From Nocardioides zhouii (GTDB lineage Bacteria; Actinomycetota; Actinomycetes; Propionibacteriales; Nocardioidaceae), in the NCBI RefSeq assembly GCF_004137345.1, contig NZ_SDWV01000004.1:211565-275564 (forward strand): a stretch of 64,000 bases of DNA, read 5' to 3'. The stretch's first letter is position 1. Every line of letters starts with the position of its first letter. The translations under genes were made by a program, and so were the position numbers. Below, one piece after another: positions 47,480 to 56,946 of the stretch. A model generated the notes under the pieces. The model was given only the letters and a program-made list of their open reading frames with translations, was not told the DNA's origin and did not search any database.

Positions 47480-47971
47480 ATGACTCCCGGACAGCCCTCA
47501 ACCACATCAATCGAACCGCGACCGGACGGCAATGACGTTGATACCACCTACCTGGAGGACGCGATCGTGGCGCTCGCCTCGATCATGACCGCTAGCGAGG
47601 CAGCCAGCCGCAGCGACCGGCGGGACGTACGAGCGGTGGCCGCCACCGCGCTGAGCGTGCAGACAGCTCAGCTCGCAGCGATCTCAGCCGTCCTGCTCGA
47701 CCGCGGTCGGCCGCTCGCCCAAGCATCGCGCACGACGTTGGGCCCGCCCCGCGCATAGCACGGCCTCGCGCTCGACCGGACCTTCGTCGCGCAGCTCGCC
47801 GCGCACGCACACGCATCCATCGCCGCCGCTCGCCTCGAGATGGTTGGCGGTTCGAGTCACGTGGTGCGCACCATCGCGGAGAGCGCCATCCACGACCAGG
47901 ACCGGCAGCTGGCCGCGCTCGTCGTTCACTCTCGCGTGCGAAGCGCCCCCAGCCTATACGCACCGAGGTAG
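47480..47971 (+). pseudogene. DUF305-like protein interrupted by an amber codon
   Basis: Gene of 164 codons with an in-frame TAG at 47756-47758. Before the stop the protein reads YLEDAIVALASIMTASEAAS and TALSVQTAQLAAISAVL. After it, the frame continues LALDRTFVAQLAAHAHASIA and SHVVRTIAESAIHDQDRQLA, resembling the DUF305/ferritin-like four-helix pattern (family motif DRxFxxxMIPHH, here weakened). The frame, GC-rich third positions and helical pattern continue across the TAG and end at 47971, so a single nonsense change is the simplest reading. ATG 47480 has AAGGA 6 nt upstream. An ATG at 47411 overlaps the GNAT stop and is in the same frame. Confidence 0.62.
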
Positions 47972-48126
47972 GCAAGCTCTGCGCGCAGGCGACGTCTGGG
48001 CTGAATGCCGGATGAGGCACCGGGGACGTTCACGCAGCATTGGGCGTTCTGGTGAGGGCACAGTGAGGACAGAACGTGCCTGACGGGACAGCAAAATGCC
48101 GTCTGACATACGCAAACAGTGAACCC
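47972..48126. other. spacer between the stress locus and core genes
   Basis: No gene is supported. It separates the last broken gene of the hypoxia locus from the 3' end of ychF. I see no tRNA, integrase or obvious attachment repeat here. Confidence 0.5.
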
Positions 48127-49203
<1,077 letters not shown>

Positions 49204-49251
49204 GGGCGGGGAGTCTACGGGCGCCGCGGACGACGGCACGAAATGAGGCGA

Positions 49252-49279
49252 AGGGCCGGACCCTCTCGGGCCGGGCCCT
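49252..49279. terminator. GC-rich hairpin downstream of the metalloprotease gene
   Basis: AGGGCC-16 nt-GGCCCT inverted repeat between the metalloprotease stop and the ychF start. Both genes run leftward, so it could terminate the metalloprotease transcript. No T-tract is present. Confidence 0.45.
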
Positions 49280-49303
49280 CCCCCCGGTGGTCCGGGCGTC
49301 CCG

Positions 49304-50119
49304 TCAGGAGCCGTAGACCGTCCGCGCCCCTGCGCGGTCCGTGTCGGTCATCGAGAGGTCGCTCGACGAACCGTTGCACTGCGGGTAGTGCATGATCGAC
49401 GCCGAGTCGTACGGCGTCAGCGGGCGCCAGTTGTTGTCCTCGAAGCAGGTGCCGGCCTCGGGCCGGGTGTGCTCGTGGCGGAAGCCCAGCGTGTGTCCGA
49501 GCTCGTGGGCGAGGATGTTGGACGGGGTCCACGACCCGGAGTTCTGCAGTGACGTCGCGTTGACCAGGATGTTGCGCTGGCTGTCCGGGCTGCTCGGGAA
49601 GAATGCCCGGGCGATGTATTGGTTGGTGTTGGTCGGCTCGACCGAGAACACCACGGCGCTGTTGGACACCGTGCAGCTCGCGTCGGCGGACGACACGTAC
49701 GTGAAGTTGATCCCGCTCGAGGCGGCCTCCCACTGGCCGGCGCCCGACTGCATGGCGGAGACCACGGCGGCCTTGTTGGCACCGAAGTTGTTGCTCACGC
49801 AGTAGGTCAGGTTGCGGGCCGCCGTGGCGGACCACTTGTCGTCGGCGCCACCGACGGTGTTGATGACCAGCGACTGCGAGTCGGTGTCCTTCGAGCCCAC
49901 CATCGCGTCGTAGTAGTCGCGCAGCTTCGGGGTCGTGGCGATGGTCTCGTCGCCGTTGACGACGTACTGGCCGGCGACGTCCTGGAAGGTCGCGGCCTTG
50001 AACTCCTGGAAGCTCGGCACGTCCTCCCGAGCGGGTGCCGCACTCGCCGGCTGCATCGACGCAGCCAGCGCACCCGCTCCGATTGCGGCGGCCAGGGTCC
50101 TGGTGATCGTGGTCTTCAT
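49304..50119 (-). CDS. secreted metzincin zinc metalloprotease
   Basis: Secreted zinc protease of 271 residues. The signal peptide is MKTTITRTLAAAIGAGALAA with a likely cut after QPASA. The zinc-binding motif HELGHTLGFRHEHTRPE gives HExxHxxGxxHE, and SIMHYPQ supplies the Met-turn, as in astacin/matrixin-type metzincins. Two Cys-rich spots (ASCTV, GTCFEDNNW and YPQCNG) may form disulfides. A pro-region of about 60 residues likely precedes the catalytic part. ATG 50119 is the only start giving a signal peptide. A 5'-truncated close paralogue lies at 54235-54717. Confidence 0.9.
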   Translation of the reverse strand: MKTTITRTLAAAIGAGALAASMQPASAAPAREDVPSFQEFKAATFQDVAGQYVVNGDETIATTPKLRDYYDAMVGSKDTDSQSLVINTVGGADDKWSATAARNLTYCVSNNFGANKAAVVSAMQSGAGQWEAASSGINFTYVSSADASCTVSNSAVVFSVEPTNTNQYIARAFFPSSPDSQRNILVNATSLQNSGSWTPSNILAHELGHTLGFRHEHTRPEAGTCFEDNNWRPLTPYDSASIMHYPQCNGSSSDLSMTDTDRAGARTVYGS

Positions 50120-50310
50120 GTGCGCTGTCACTTCTTCCGGTCGGATTGGTGTTGGCCCCTCCACCACACCCCGGTCTAGACCACAAGGGAAGGGCTGGCC
50201 CGGGTCAGGTGTGTGCACTGCACGAACCTGCAGAAGATCGCGGGCGGACGGATCCGGGACGCGGATTGCACAAGTTCGCCCGCTCGCCCCGACCTGCAAG
50301 ACTCGTCCCC

Positions 50311-50844
50311 ATGAGCGACGTGGGGGCCGAGCCGATCGAGCGCGAGCCGATCGTGCCGCGGCCCGTCCTGCGGGAGCCGGCCCACCGCGTCTCGCCGCAG
50401 GCGGTCCCGTTCTGGCGGGTGTCGGCCCTGATCGGTGACACCGTGATCGTGGGGGCGGCCGCAGTGGCGTACGTCGTGGTCCCGGACGTGCCCGGCTGGA
50501 CGATCGTCCTCGTCCTGCTGGTCGCGGCCGCCGCGGTCGCCCACGTCGTGCTGATGCCCCGGATCCGCTACCGCGTCCACCGCTGGGAGGTCACCGACAC
50601 GGCCGTGCACACGCGCGAGGGCTGGATCGGGCGGCAGACCCGGATCGCGCCGATCAACCGCGTGCAGACCGTCGACTCCCGCCAGGGTGCGCTCATGCGG
50701 CTCTTCGGACTGGCGTCGATCACCGTCACGACCGCATCGGCCGCCGGACCGATCACCGTCGACTGCCTCGACGCCGAGACCGCCCGCGAGGTCGTGGCCC
50801 GGCTCACCGCCATCACCGCCGCGGGCGAGGACGACGCGACGTGA
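50311..50844 (+). CDS. bacterial PH-domain membrane protein (YdbS-like)
   Basis: Protein of 177 residues with two N-terminal helices (VSALIGDTVIVGAAAVAYVV and TIVLVLLVAAAAVAHVVLM) followed by a bPH2 (DUF304) domain: YRVHRWEVTDTAVHTREGWI, RVQTVDSRQGALMRLFGLAS. The pair with the next gene matches the YdbS-YdbT arrangement of Gram-positives. Function is poorly defined; in Bacillus YdbST affects resistance to bacteriocin-like peptides. ATG 50311. Its stop overlaps the next GTG by 4 nt. Confidence 0.88.
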   Translation: MSDVGAEPIEREPIVPRPVLREPAHRVSPQAVPFWRVSALIGDTVIVGAAAVAYVVVPDVPGWTIVLVLLVAAAAVAHVVLMPRIRYRVHRWEVTDTAVHTREGWIGRQTRIAPINRVQTVDSRQGALMRLFGLASITVTTASAAGPITVDCLDAETAREVVARLTAITAAGEDDAT

Positions 50845-52349
50845 TCCCCGCGCCCGGCGACGGGTGGTCGCGGCTGAGCCCCCGCAAGCTGCTGCTCGAC
50901 CCGGTGAAGGCCATCGGCCAGGCAGTCGTGCCCGTCGTGGTCGCGGTGGTCGGGATCAGCCAGAGCGACTCCGGGTTCGGCTGGGTGGTCTTCCCGGTCC
51001 TCGTCATCGGACCGCTCGTCTTCGGCGCGCTGCCGTGGCTCACCACGCACTACCGCCTCACCGACACCCAGATCCAGGTGCGCTCGGGGGTCCTCAACAA
51101 GAACACCTCGACGGCGCCGCTCGACCGGGTCCGCAGCGTCGACCTCGAGGCCTCGCTGCTGCACCGCGTGCTCGGCCTGCAGAAGGTGCAGGTCGGCACC
51201 GGCGTCGACGACGACCGCATCACGCTCGACGCGTTGTCGGCGGCGGACGCCCAAGCACTGCGTACGACGCTCCTGCGCCGACGTGAGGCAGCCGTGGTCG
51301 TGGCAGCCCCGGACGCGTCGACGGAAGACCTGCCGGACGTCGCGCCGCGGCCGCCGGCCCCCGCCCCGCTCCCCGTCGAGCTCGCCCGCATCGACTGGTC
51401 GTGGCTGCGCTTCGCGCCCTTCAGCCTCAGTCGGCTGGTCCTGCTCGCCGGCGCCCTCGGCGCGCTCTCCCAGTTCGGCGACAACCTCCCGATCTGGAAC
51501 GAGGAGACGGCCCGCTCGACGTGGGACTGGCTCGCGCAGTTCGCGCTGGTCGCGGTCGTCCTCGTGCTGTCGGTCGCCGGTCTCGCGGCCTGGCTCGTCG
51601 TGTCGGTCGCCGGCTACGTCGTGCAGTGGTGGCGCTTCCTGCTGGTGCGCGAGCACGGCTCGCTGCACCTCACCAGCGGACTCTTCACCACGCGCTCGAT
51701 CACGGTGGAGGAGGCCAAGGTCCGCGGCGTACGGATGACCGAGCCGCTGCTGATGCGTGCCGTCGGTGGCGCCGAGCTCTCGACACTCGCGACGGGCGTC
51801 GAGAACGGCGTGACGCAGGTGCTTCCGCCGTGCCCCCGCGAGGTCGCGGTCGGCGTCGGCCAGGCCGTGCTCGAGCACCGCGGACCGCTCACCGACCCGC
51901 TCGTGGCACACGGACCGCTCGCCCGCCGCCGCGCGTGGTTCCGCGAGCTCCGCGAGGCCCTCGCGCTGGTGGTAGCGGCGGCCGGAGCGGCCTGGTGGTT
52001 CGACATCTCATGGTGGTGGGTGGCAGCGCTCGCCGTCGTGCTCCTGCTTGCGGCCGCGGCGGTCGGCGAGTCGTCGTACAGACACCTCGGCCACGCCCTC
52101 GCCGGCGACCACCTCGTGGCCGGCAGCGGCCAGCTGGCCCGGATCCGCACGGTGCTGGAGACCGACGGCATCATCGGCTGGGTCGTCTCCCAGTCGTGGT
52201 GGCAGCGCCGCATCGGGCTCGCCGACCTCGTCGCGACGACGGCCGCCGGCGACGAGCGCGTGCTCCTGCGCGACGTACGCCTCGACGTCGGCGTCGCGCT
52301 CGCGGACGCGGCCACGCCCGGGCTGGTGAGGGAGTTCCTCGAGCCCTAG
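50841..52349 (+). CDS. bacterial PH-domain membrane protein (YdbT-like)
   Basis: Protein of 502 residues with several helices and repeated bPH2 (DUF304) domains. The first domain has HYRLTDTQIQVRSGVLNKNT and VRSVDLEASLLHRVLGLQKV. The second follows the helices near 180-255 (EHGSLHLTSGLFTTRSITVE, EEAKVRGVRMTEPLLMRAV). A further one lies near the end (AGSGQLARIRTVLETDGIIG). GTG 50841 is fused by a GTGA overlap to the preceding gene, with which it probably forms a complex. Its stop codon overlaps that of the convergent acyl-CoA dehydrogenase gene in the palindrome CTAG (52346-52349). Confidence 0.88.
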   Translation: MIPAPGDGWSRLSPRKLLLDPVKAIGQAVVPVVVAVVGISQSDSGFGWVVFPVLVIGPLVFGALPWLTTHYRLTDTQIQVRSGVLNKNTSTAPLDRVRSVDLEASLLHRVLGLQKVQVGTGVDDDRITLDALSAADAQALRTTLLRRREAAVVVAAPDASTEDLPDVAPRPPAPAPLPVELARIDWSWLRFAPFSLSRLVLLAGALGALSQFGDNLPIWNEETARSTWDWLAQFALVAVVLVLSVAGLAAWLVVSVAGYVVQWWRFLLVREHGSLHLTSGLFTTRSITVEEAKVRGVRMTEPLLMRAVGGAELSTLATGVENGVTQVLPPCPREVAVGVGQAVLEHRGPLTDPLVAHGPLARRRAWFRELREALALVVAAAGAAWWFDISWWWVAALAVVLLLAAAAVGESSYRHLGHALAGDHLVAGSGQLARIRTVLETDGIIGWVVSQSWWQRRIGLADLVATTAAGDERVLLRDVRLDVGVALADAATPGLVREFLEP

Positions 52350-54148
52350 AACCAGGCAGCCTGCATGTCGAGCGTCGTGGTGTCGCCCGAGGCGAGCAGG
52401 TCGAGCATCGGTGCGACCTTCGGCAGCTCCCAGCCGAAGAAGTAGCGCGCGGCGGCCCGCTTGCCGTCGTAGAAGTCGCCCTCCTTCTCCCCCACTGCGA
52501 CGAGCTGCTCGAGCCACATCCAGGCGATGACGACGTGACCGGCAGCCTCCAGGTAGACCGTCGCGTTGGCCATCGTCCGGTCGGGATCGCCGAGCCCGGC
52601 CAGCGCGAAGGTGACTTCGCCGAGCCGGTCGACCATCGCCTTGAGCGAGACGGCGTACGCCGCTGCCTCGCCGCCGAGGTCGGTCGCCACGACGACAGTC
52701 TCCTCGATCCGCGCCGCCAGCGCGAGCAGCGAGGCGCCGCCCCCACCGAGCACCTTGCGGCCGAGCAGGTCCAGCGCCTGGATGCCGTGGGTGCCCTCGT
52801 GGATCGGGTTGAGCCGCTGGTCGCGCCAGTGGGCCTCGACGTCGTAGTCGCGGGTGTAGCCCGAGCCGCCGAGCACCTGGATGGCCAGGCTGCAGGACTC
52901 CTGGCCCCACTGCGAGGGCCACGACTTCGCGATCGGCGTGAGCACGTCGAGGAGCTGGCCGACGGCGAGCCGTTCGGCATCGTCGGCCGCGGTCGCCTGC
53001 TCGTCGAGCAGCCGGCTGCACCAGAGGTTGAGCGCGAGCGCCCCCTCGACGTACGACTTCTGCGCCAGCAGCATCCGGCGTACGTCTGCGTGCTCGATGA
53101 TCGGCACCTGCGGGCCGGCGGGGTCGGTCGCGGTCAGCGCCCGTCCCTGCGGCCGCGAGCGCGCGTAGTCGAGGGACTTGAGGTAGGCGGTGTACGCCGT
53201 CGTGGTCGCCGACATCCCGACGCCGAGCCGGGCGGCGTTCATCATGTGGAACATGTAGGACAGGCCCTTGTGGGGCTCGCCGACGAGGTAGCCGACGGCT
53301 CCGGCCGCGCCGCCCGGGGTGAAGGCGCCGTCCCCGAAGACGGGTGCCGTGTTCACGGTGCCGCGGCTGCCGAGCTTGTGGTTGATGCCCGCGAGGGCGA
53401 CGTCGTTGCGCTCGCCGATCGAGCCGTCCTCGTTGACGAGGTGCTTCGGGACGATGAAGAGCGAGATGCCGCGCGACCCGGCGGGCGCGTCGGGGAGCTT
53501 GGCCAGCACGAGGTGGACGATGTTGTCGCCCATCTCGTGGTCGCCGCCGGAGATCCACATCTTGCTGCCGAAGATCCGGAAGGTGCCGTCGTCGGCAGGC
53601 ACCGCGCGGGTGACGACGTCGCCGAGGCTCGAGCCGGCGTGCGGCTCGGACAGCGTCATGGTGCCGAAGAAGCGGCCTTCGAGCATCGGCCCGACGTAGC
53701 GCTCGACCTGCTCGGGCGAGCCGTGCGCGAGCAGCAACCCGGCATTGGCGACAGTGAGGAAGGAGTACGCCGCGGTGCCGATGTTGGCGGCGGTGAACCA
53801 CGCCATGCAGGCCGAGGCCACGACGTGCGGCACCTGCAGCCCGCCGACCTCCTCGTCGAGGGTCAGGGTCAGCAGGTCGGCGGCGGCGAACTTCTCCAGC
53901 GCGGCTCCGATCTCCGGGATGAGGTGCACCGTCGAGCCGTCGAAGACCGGCTCCTCGGTGTCGCTCTTGCGGTAGTGCGGCGCGAAGTGCTCGGTCGCGA
54001 GCTCCTCGCACAGCGCCAGCAGGGCGTCGTACGACGCGCGGTCGTGCTCGGCGAAGCGGGGGCGCTCGCTGAGCTTCTCGACGTCGAGCCACTCGAAGAG
54101 CAGGAACTCGAGGTCACGGGCGGAGAGGATCTGCGACGAGACGGGCAC
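52346..54148 (-). CDS. fadE: acyl-CoA dehydrogenase
   Basis: FAD-dependent acyl-CoA dehydrogenase of 600 residues, the long form with a C-terminal extension after the catalytic domain, introducing the 2,3-double bond in fatty acid beta-oxidation. Markers are GTMTLSEPHAGSSLGDVVTR (FAD/substrate region), MWISGGDHEM, LGVGMSATTTAYTAYLKSLD, IQVLGGSGYTRDYDVEAHWRD and NPIHEGTHGIQALDLLGRK. The Glu in IHEGTHGIQ sits where the catalytic base of this subfamily is found. It is a monocistronic gene with a strong bidirectional hairpin upstream. Substrate chain length cannot be read from sequence. Confidence 0.94.
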   Translation of the reverse strand: MPVSSQILSARDLEFLLFEWLDVEKLSERPRFAEHDRASYDALLALCEELATEHFAPHYRKSDTEEPVFDGSTVHLIPEIGAALEKFAAADLLTLTLDEEVGGLQVPHVVASACMAWFTAANIGTAAYSFLTVANAGLLLAHGSPEQVERYVGPMLEGRFFGTMTLSEPHAGSSLGDVVTRAVPADDGTFRIFGSKMWISGGDHEMGDNIVHLVLAKLPDAPAGSRGISLFIVPKHLVNEDGSIGERNDVALAGINHKLGSRGTVNTAPVFGDGAFTPGGAAGAVGYLVGEPHKGLSYMFHMMNAARLGVGMSATTTAYTAYLKSLDYARSRPQGRALTATDPAGPQVPIIEHADVRRMLLAQKSYVEGALALNLWCSRLLDEQATAADDAERLAVGQLLDVLTPIAKSWPSQWGQESCSLAIQVLGGSGYTRDYDVEAHWRDQRLNPIHEGTHGIQALDLLGRKVLGGGGASLLALAARIEETVVVATDLGGEAAAYAVSLKAMVDRLGEVTFALAGLGDPDRTMANATVYLEAAGHVVIAWMWLEQLVAVGEKEGDFYDGKRAAARYFFGWELPKVAPMLDLLASGDTTTLDMQAAWF

Positions 54149-54171
54149 GCGCAGACGCTACCGGGGCAGAC

Positions 54172-54206
54172 GAACGCCCCCTCCGCTCGGGACGGAAGGG
54201 GCGTTC
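54172..54206. terminator. bidirectional-looking hairpin before fadE
   Basis: GAACGCCCC (54172-54180) pairs with GGGGCGTTC (54198-54206). It lies 28 nt after the stop of the metalloprotease pseudogene and just before the fadE start, so it most likely terminated the protease transcript. Confidence 0.7.
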
Positions 54207-54234
54207 GAGATCGTGCGGGGGTGGTGCGATCCGA

Positions 54235-54717
54235 TCAGGGGTAGAGCAGTGCTGCACCCTGGCGGTCGGTGTTGGTCATCGAGAGATTGCTCGACGAGCC
54301 GTTGCACTGCGGGTAGTGCATGATCGACGCCGAGTCGTACGGCGTCAGCGGACGCCAGTTGTTGTCCTCGAAGCAGGTGCCCGACTCGGGGCGCGTGTGC
54401 TCGTGGCGGAAGCCCAGCGTGTGGCCGAGCTCGTGGCCGAGGATGTTGGACGGCGTCCAGGAGCCCGAGGTCCAGATCGAGTCGTCGACCAGGACGTTGC
54501 GCGAGCGCTTCGGGGTGCTCGGGAAGAACGCCCGGGCGATGTACTGCGAGGTCTGGACGGGCTCCACCGAGAACAGCACGCTGTTGTTGCGGGTGGTGCA
54601 GTTCGCGTCCTGCGCCGGGCACACGGTGGAGCAGTAGCCAGCACGAAGTTCCCGAGACCAGTGCGCTGCTGCTGAACCTCCCCCACAGAGGGCAGATCTG
54701 TAAAGGGTTTGCTGCAC
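54235..54717 (-). pseudogene. 5'-truncated metzincin metalloprotease paralogue
   Basis: Paralogue of the protease at 49304-50119. From CPAQDANCTTRNNSVLFSVE onward it aligns closely with the intact protein: the zinc motif HELGHTLGFRHEHTRPE, GTCFEDNNWRPLTPYDSASI, MHYPQCNGSSSNLSM and the C-terminal end are all present. The signal peptide and about the first 110 residues are missing; the first 34 codons of the open frame are unrelated. The break lies near 54627, next to the xthA promoter, suggesting a deletion joined xthA to the middle of the gene. It has no secretion signal and is probably dead, although the catalytic core is intact. Confidence 0.82.
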
Positions 54718-54770
54718 AAAGCCTCGTTCGCCCCACGTTCTCAGCGTGAGCGATGCCTCCCTAGGGTGGG

Positions 54771-55553
54771 GTGGTGCGCATCGCCACCTGGAACGTCAAC
54801 TCCCTCCGCTCCCGCATCGACCGGGTCGAGGCCTTCGTGCAGCGACACGACATCGACGTGCTCGCGCTGCAGGAGACCAAGGCCCGCGAGGACCAGCTGC
54901 CGCTGATGGGCCTGCAGGCCTTGGGCTACGACATCGCGGTGGCCGGGCTCAACCAGTGGAACGGCGTCGCGCTGCTCTCCCGCGTGGGACTCGAGGACGT
55001 CCAGGTCGGCTTCGCCGGCATGCCGACGTGGGGTGACCCGGCTGCCGAGGAGGCGCGTGCGATCGGCGCGACCTGCGACGGCGTACGCATCTGGTCGCTC
55101 TACGTCCCCAACGGCCGCAAGCCCGACGACCCCCACTACGCCTACAAGCTCGACTGGCTCGCGCGGCTCCGGGAGTCGGCGCGCGACTGGCTCGACGTGC
55201 CGACCGCGCTGGTCGGCGACTGGAACATCTGCCCGACCGAGGACGACGTCTTCGACCCGGCCCAGTTCGCGAAATCGACCCACGTCACGCCGCCGGAGCG
55301 CGCGGCGTTCCAGGGCTTCCTCGACGACGGGTACGCCGAGGTGACCCGCGCGCACGCGCCGGGCTACACCTACTGGGACTACTACCGCCAGCGCTTCGAG
55401 CGCGACCGCGGGCTCAAGATCGACTTCGTCGTCGGCTCGCCGTCGCTCGCCGCGCGGGTGACGGGTGCGTTCATCGACAAGGACGAGCGCGACCCGGCCC
55501 AGGGCACGGGCTCGCCGTCCGACCACGCGCCCGTGGTCGTCGACCTCAGCTGA
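54771..55553 (+). CDS. xthA: exodeoxyribonuclease III
   Basis: AP endonuclease/3'-5' exonuclease of 260 residues of the Xth family, used in base excision repair. The active-site motifs are intact: IATWNVNSLRSR, LALQETKA (metal-binding Glu), WSLYVPNGRKPDD, GDWNICPTEDDV, DYYRQRF with GLKIDFVVGSP, and the terminal PSDHAPVVVDL with the catalytic His. GTG 54771 gives MVRIATWNVN; a second GTG at 54774 is possible. The 3' end overlaps the convergent MFS gene by 8 nt. Confidence 0.95.
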   Translation: MVRIATWNVNSLRSRIDRVEAFVQRHDIDVLALQETKAREDQLPLMGLQALGYDIAVAGLNQWNGVALLSRVGLEDVQVGFAGMPTWGDPAAEEARAIGATCDGVRIWSLYVPNGRKPDDPHYAYKLDWLARLRESARDWLDVPTALVGDWNICPTEDDVFDPAQFAKSTHVTPPERAAFQGFLDDGYAEVTRAHAPGYTYWDYYRQRFERDRGLKIDFVVGSPSLAARVTGAFIDKDERDPAQGTGSPSDHAPVVVDLS

Positions 55554-56874
55554 CGGGCACCTGTTCCGGCGTCGTCGCCGGAGTCGGCACCCGCCGGATG
55601 GCGTACGACATCAGGCCGGCGACGGCGCAGAGCCCGGCCGCGGCGTAGAACGCCGGGTCGTAGCCGCCGGTGAGGTCGCGGATGACGCCTGCACCGGTGG
55701 CGGCGACGGCCGCGCCGATCTGGTGGCTCGCGAAGACCCAGCCGAAGACGATCGGCCCGACACCTGCGCCGAAGTGCTCGCGGCACAGCGCGACCGTCGG
55801 CGGCACGGTCGCCACCCAGTCGAGGCCGTAGATGATGATGAAGACCCACATGCTGGGCGCGACGTGCGGCGACATCAGCGCCGGCAGGGTCATCAGGCCC
55901 ACACCGCGCAGGACGTAGTAGCCGACGAGCAGCAGCCGCGGGTCGATCTTGTCGGTGAGCCAGCCCGACGCGATCGTGCCGACCACGTCGAAGATGCCGA
56001 CCACCGCGAGCAGCGACGCCGCCGTGGTCGCCGGCATGCCGTGGTCGTGCGCGGCGGGGACGAAGTGCGTGGCAATGAGGCCGTTGGTGGTCATCCCGCA
56101 GATCGCGAAGCCGCCGGACAGCAACCAGAACGTACGACTCCGCGCGGCGTCGCGCAGCACGCCGAGGGCCCGCCCCGCGCTCGACCCGACCTGCTGGTGC
56201 GGCGGCGGGCCGGGGTCGGCGTCGGTGGCCCCGAGTGCCCGCAGCCCCATGTCGGCCGGGTGGTTGCGAAGGAAGAGCAGGACCAGCGGGATGACGGCCA
56301 GGGAGGCGGCCGCGGCGAGCAGCGCCGCCGTACGCCAGCCGTGGTTCGTCGCGAGCCAGGCGACGACCGGCAGGAAGATCAGCTGGCCGGTGGCGTTGCC
56401 GGCCGTGAGGATGCCGCTGACCAGGCCGCGGCGGGCCACGAACCACCGGCTGGTGATGGTGGCGACGAAGGCCATGGACATCGAGCCGGTGCCGAGCCCG
56501 ACCAGCAGGCCCCAGCACAGGATCAGCTGCCACGGCTCGGTCATGAAGACCGTGAGGCCGCTGCCGATCGAGACCATGACGAGCGCGAAGGTGACCACCG
56601 GGCGTACACCGAAGCGGTCCATCAGCGCCGCAGCGAACGGCGACATCAGGCCGAAGAGCATGAGGTTGAGCGAGACCGCCGACCCGATCAGCCCGTGCGA
56701 CCAGCCGAACTCCTCGTGCAACGGCTCGATGAGCACGCCCGGCACGGAGCGGAAGGCGGCAGCGCCGACCAGGGTCACGAAGGCGACCGCGGCGACGACC
56801 CACGCCCAGTGCAGGCCCTGCGGACGGTCGTCGTGTCCCGGGGAGGCAGGCGCGGTCGGGCTCGTCGTCGTCAC
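55546..56874 (-). CDS. major facilitator superfamily transporter
   Basis: MFS transporter of 442 residues with 12 predicted helices, similar to oxalate/formate antiporter-like and monocarboxylate (MCT-type) carriers. Features are PLHEEFGWSHGLIGSAVSLN, the loop 2-3 region AALMDRFGVRPV, SRWFVARRGLVSGILTAGNA and VGIFDVVGTIASGWLTDKID. GTG 56874 is the start giving an uncharged, Pro/Thr-rich lead before helix 1. It is divergent from a GlxA-type regulator across 72 bp that contain an inverted repeat, so its expression is likely controlled by that regulator. Substrate is unknown. Confidence 0.9.
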   Translation of the reverse strand: MTTTSPTAPASPGHDDRPQGLHWAWVVAAVAFVTLVGAAAFRSVPGVLIEPLHEEFGWSHGLIGSAVSLNLMLFGLMSPFAAALMDRFGVRPVVTFALVMVSIGSGLTVFMTEPWQLILCWGLLVGLGTGSMSMAFVATITSRWFVARRGLVSGILTAGNATGQLIFLPVVAWLATNHGWRTAALLAAAASLAVIPLVLLFLRNHPADMGLRALGATDADPGPPPHQQVGSSAGRALGVLRDAARSRTFWLLSGGFAICGMTTNGLIATHFVPAAHDHGMPATTAASLLAVVGIFDVVGTIASGWLTDKIDPRLLLVGYYVLRGVGLMTLPALMSPHVAPSMWVFIIIYGLDWVATVPPTVALCREHFGAGVGPIVFGWVFASHQIGAAVAATGAGVIRDLTGGYDPAFYAAAGLCAVAGLMSYAIRRVPTPATTPEQVPVS

Positions 56875-56912
56875 GCGGACCAGTGTCGCGGACGGGCACC
56901 GCCGGCGACGAG

Positions 56913-56926
56913 TGGCACGAATGCCA
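56913..56926. promoter_or_regulatory. inverted-repeat operator between MFS and regulator genes
   Basis: TGGCA-CGAA-TGCCA, a perfect 5-bp inverted repeat in the middle of the 72-bp divergent promoter region. It is a good candidate binding site for the adjacent AraC-type regulator. Confidence 0.5.
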
Positions 56927-56946
56927 ACATGTGAAAGAATCCGGCC

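Noticed and set aside
47972..48126. Genomic-island attachment site at the right border of the stress locus
   Set aside because: No tRNA, integrase or matching repeat at the other end is visible, so island status is not supported.
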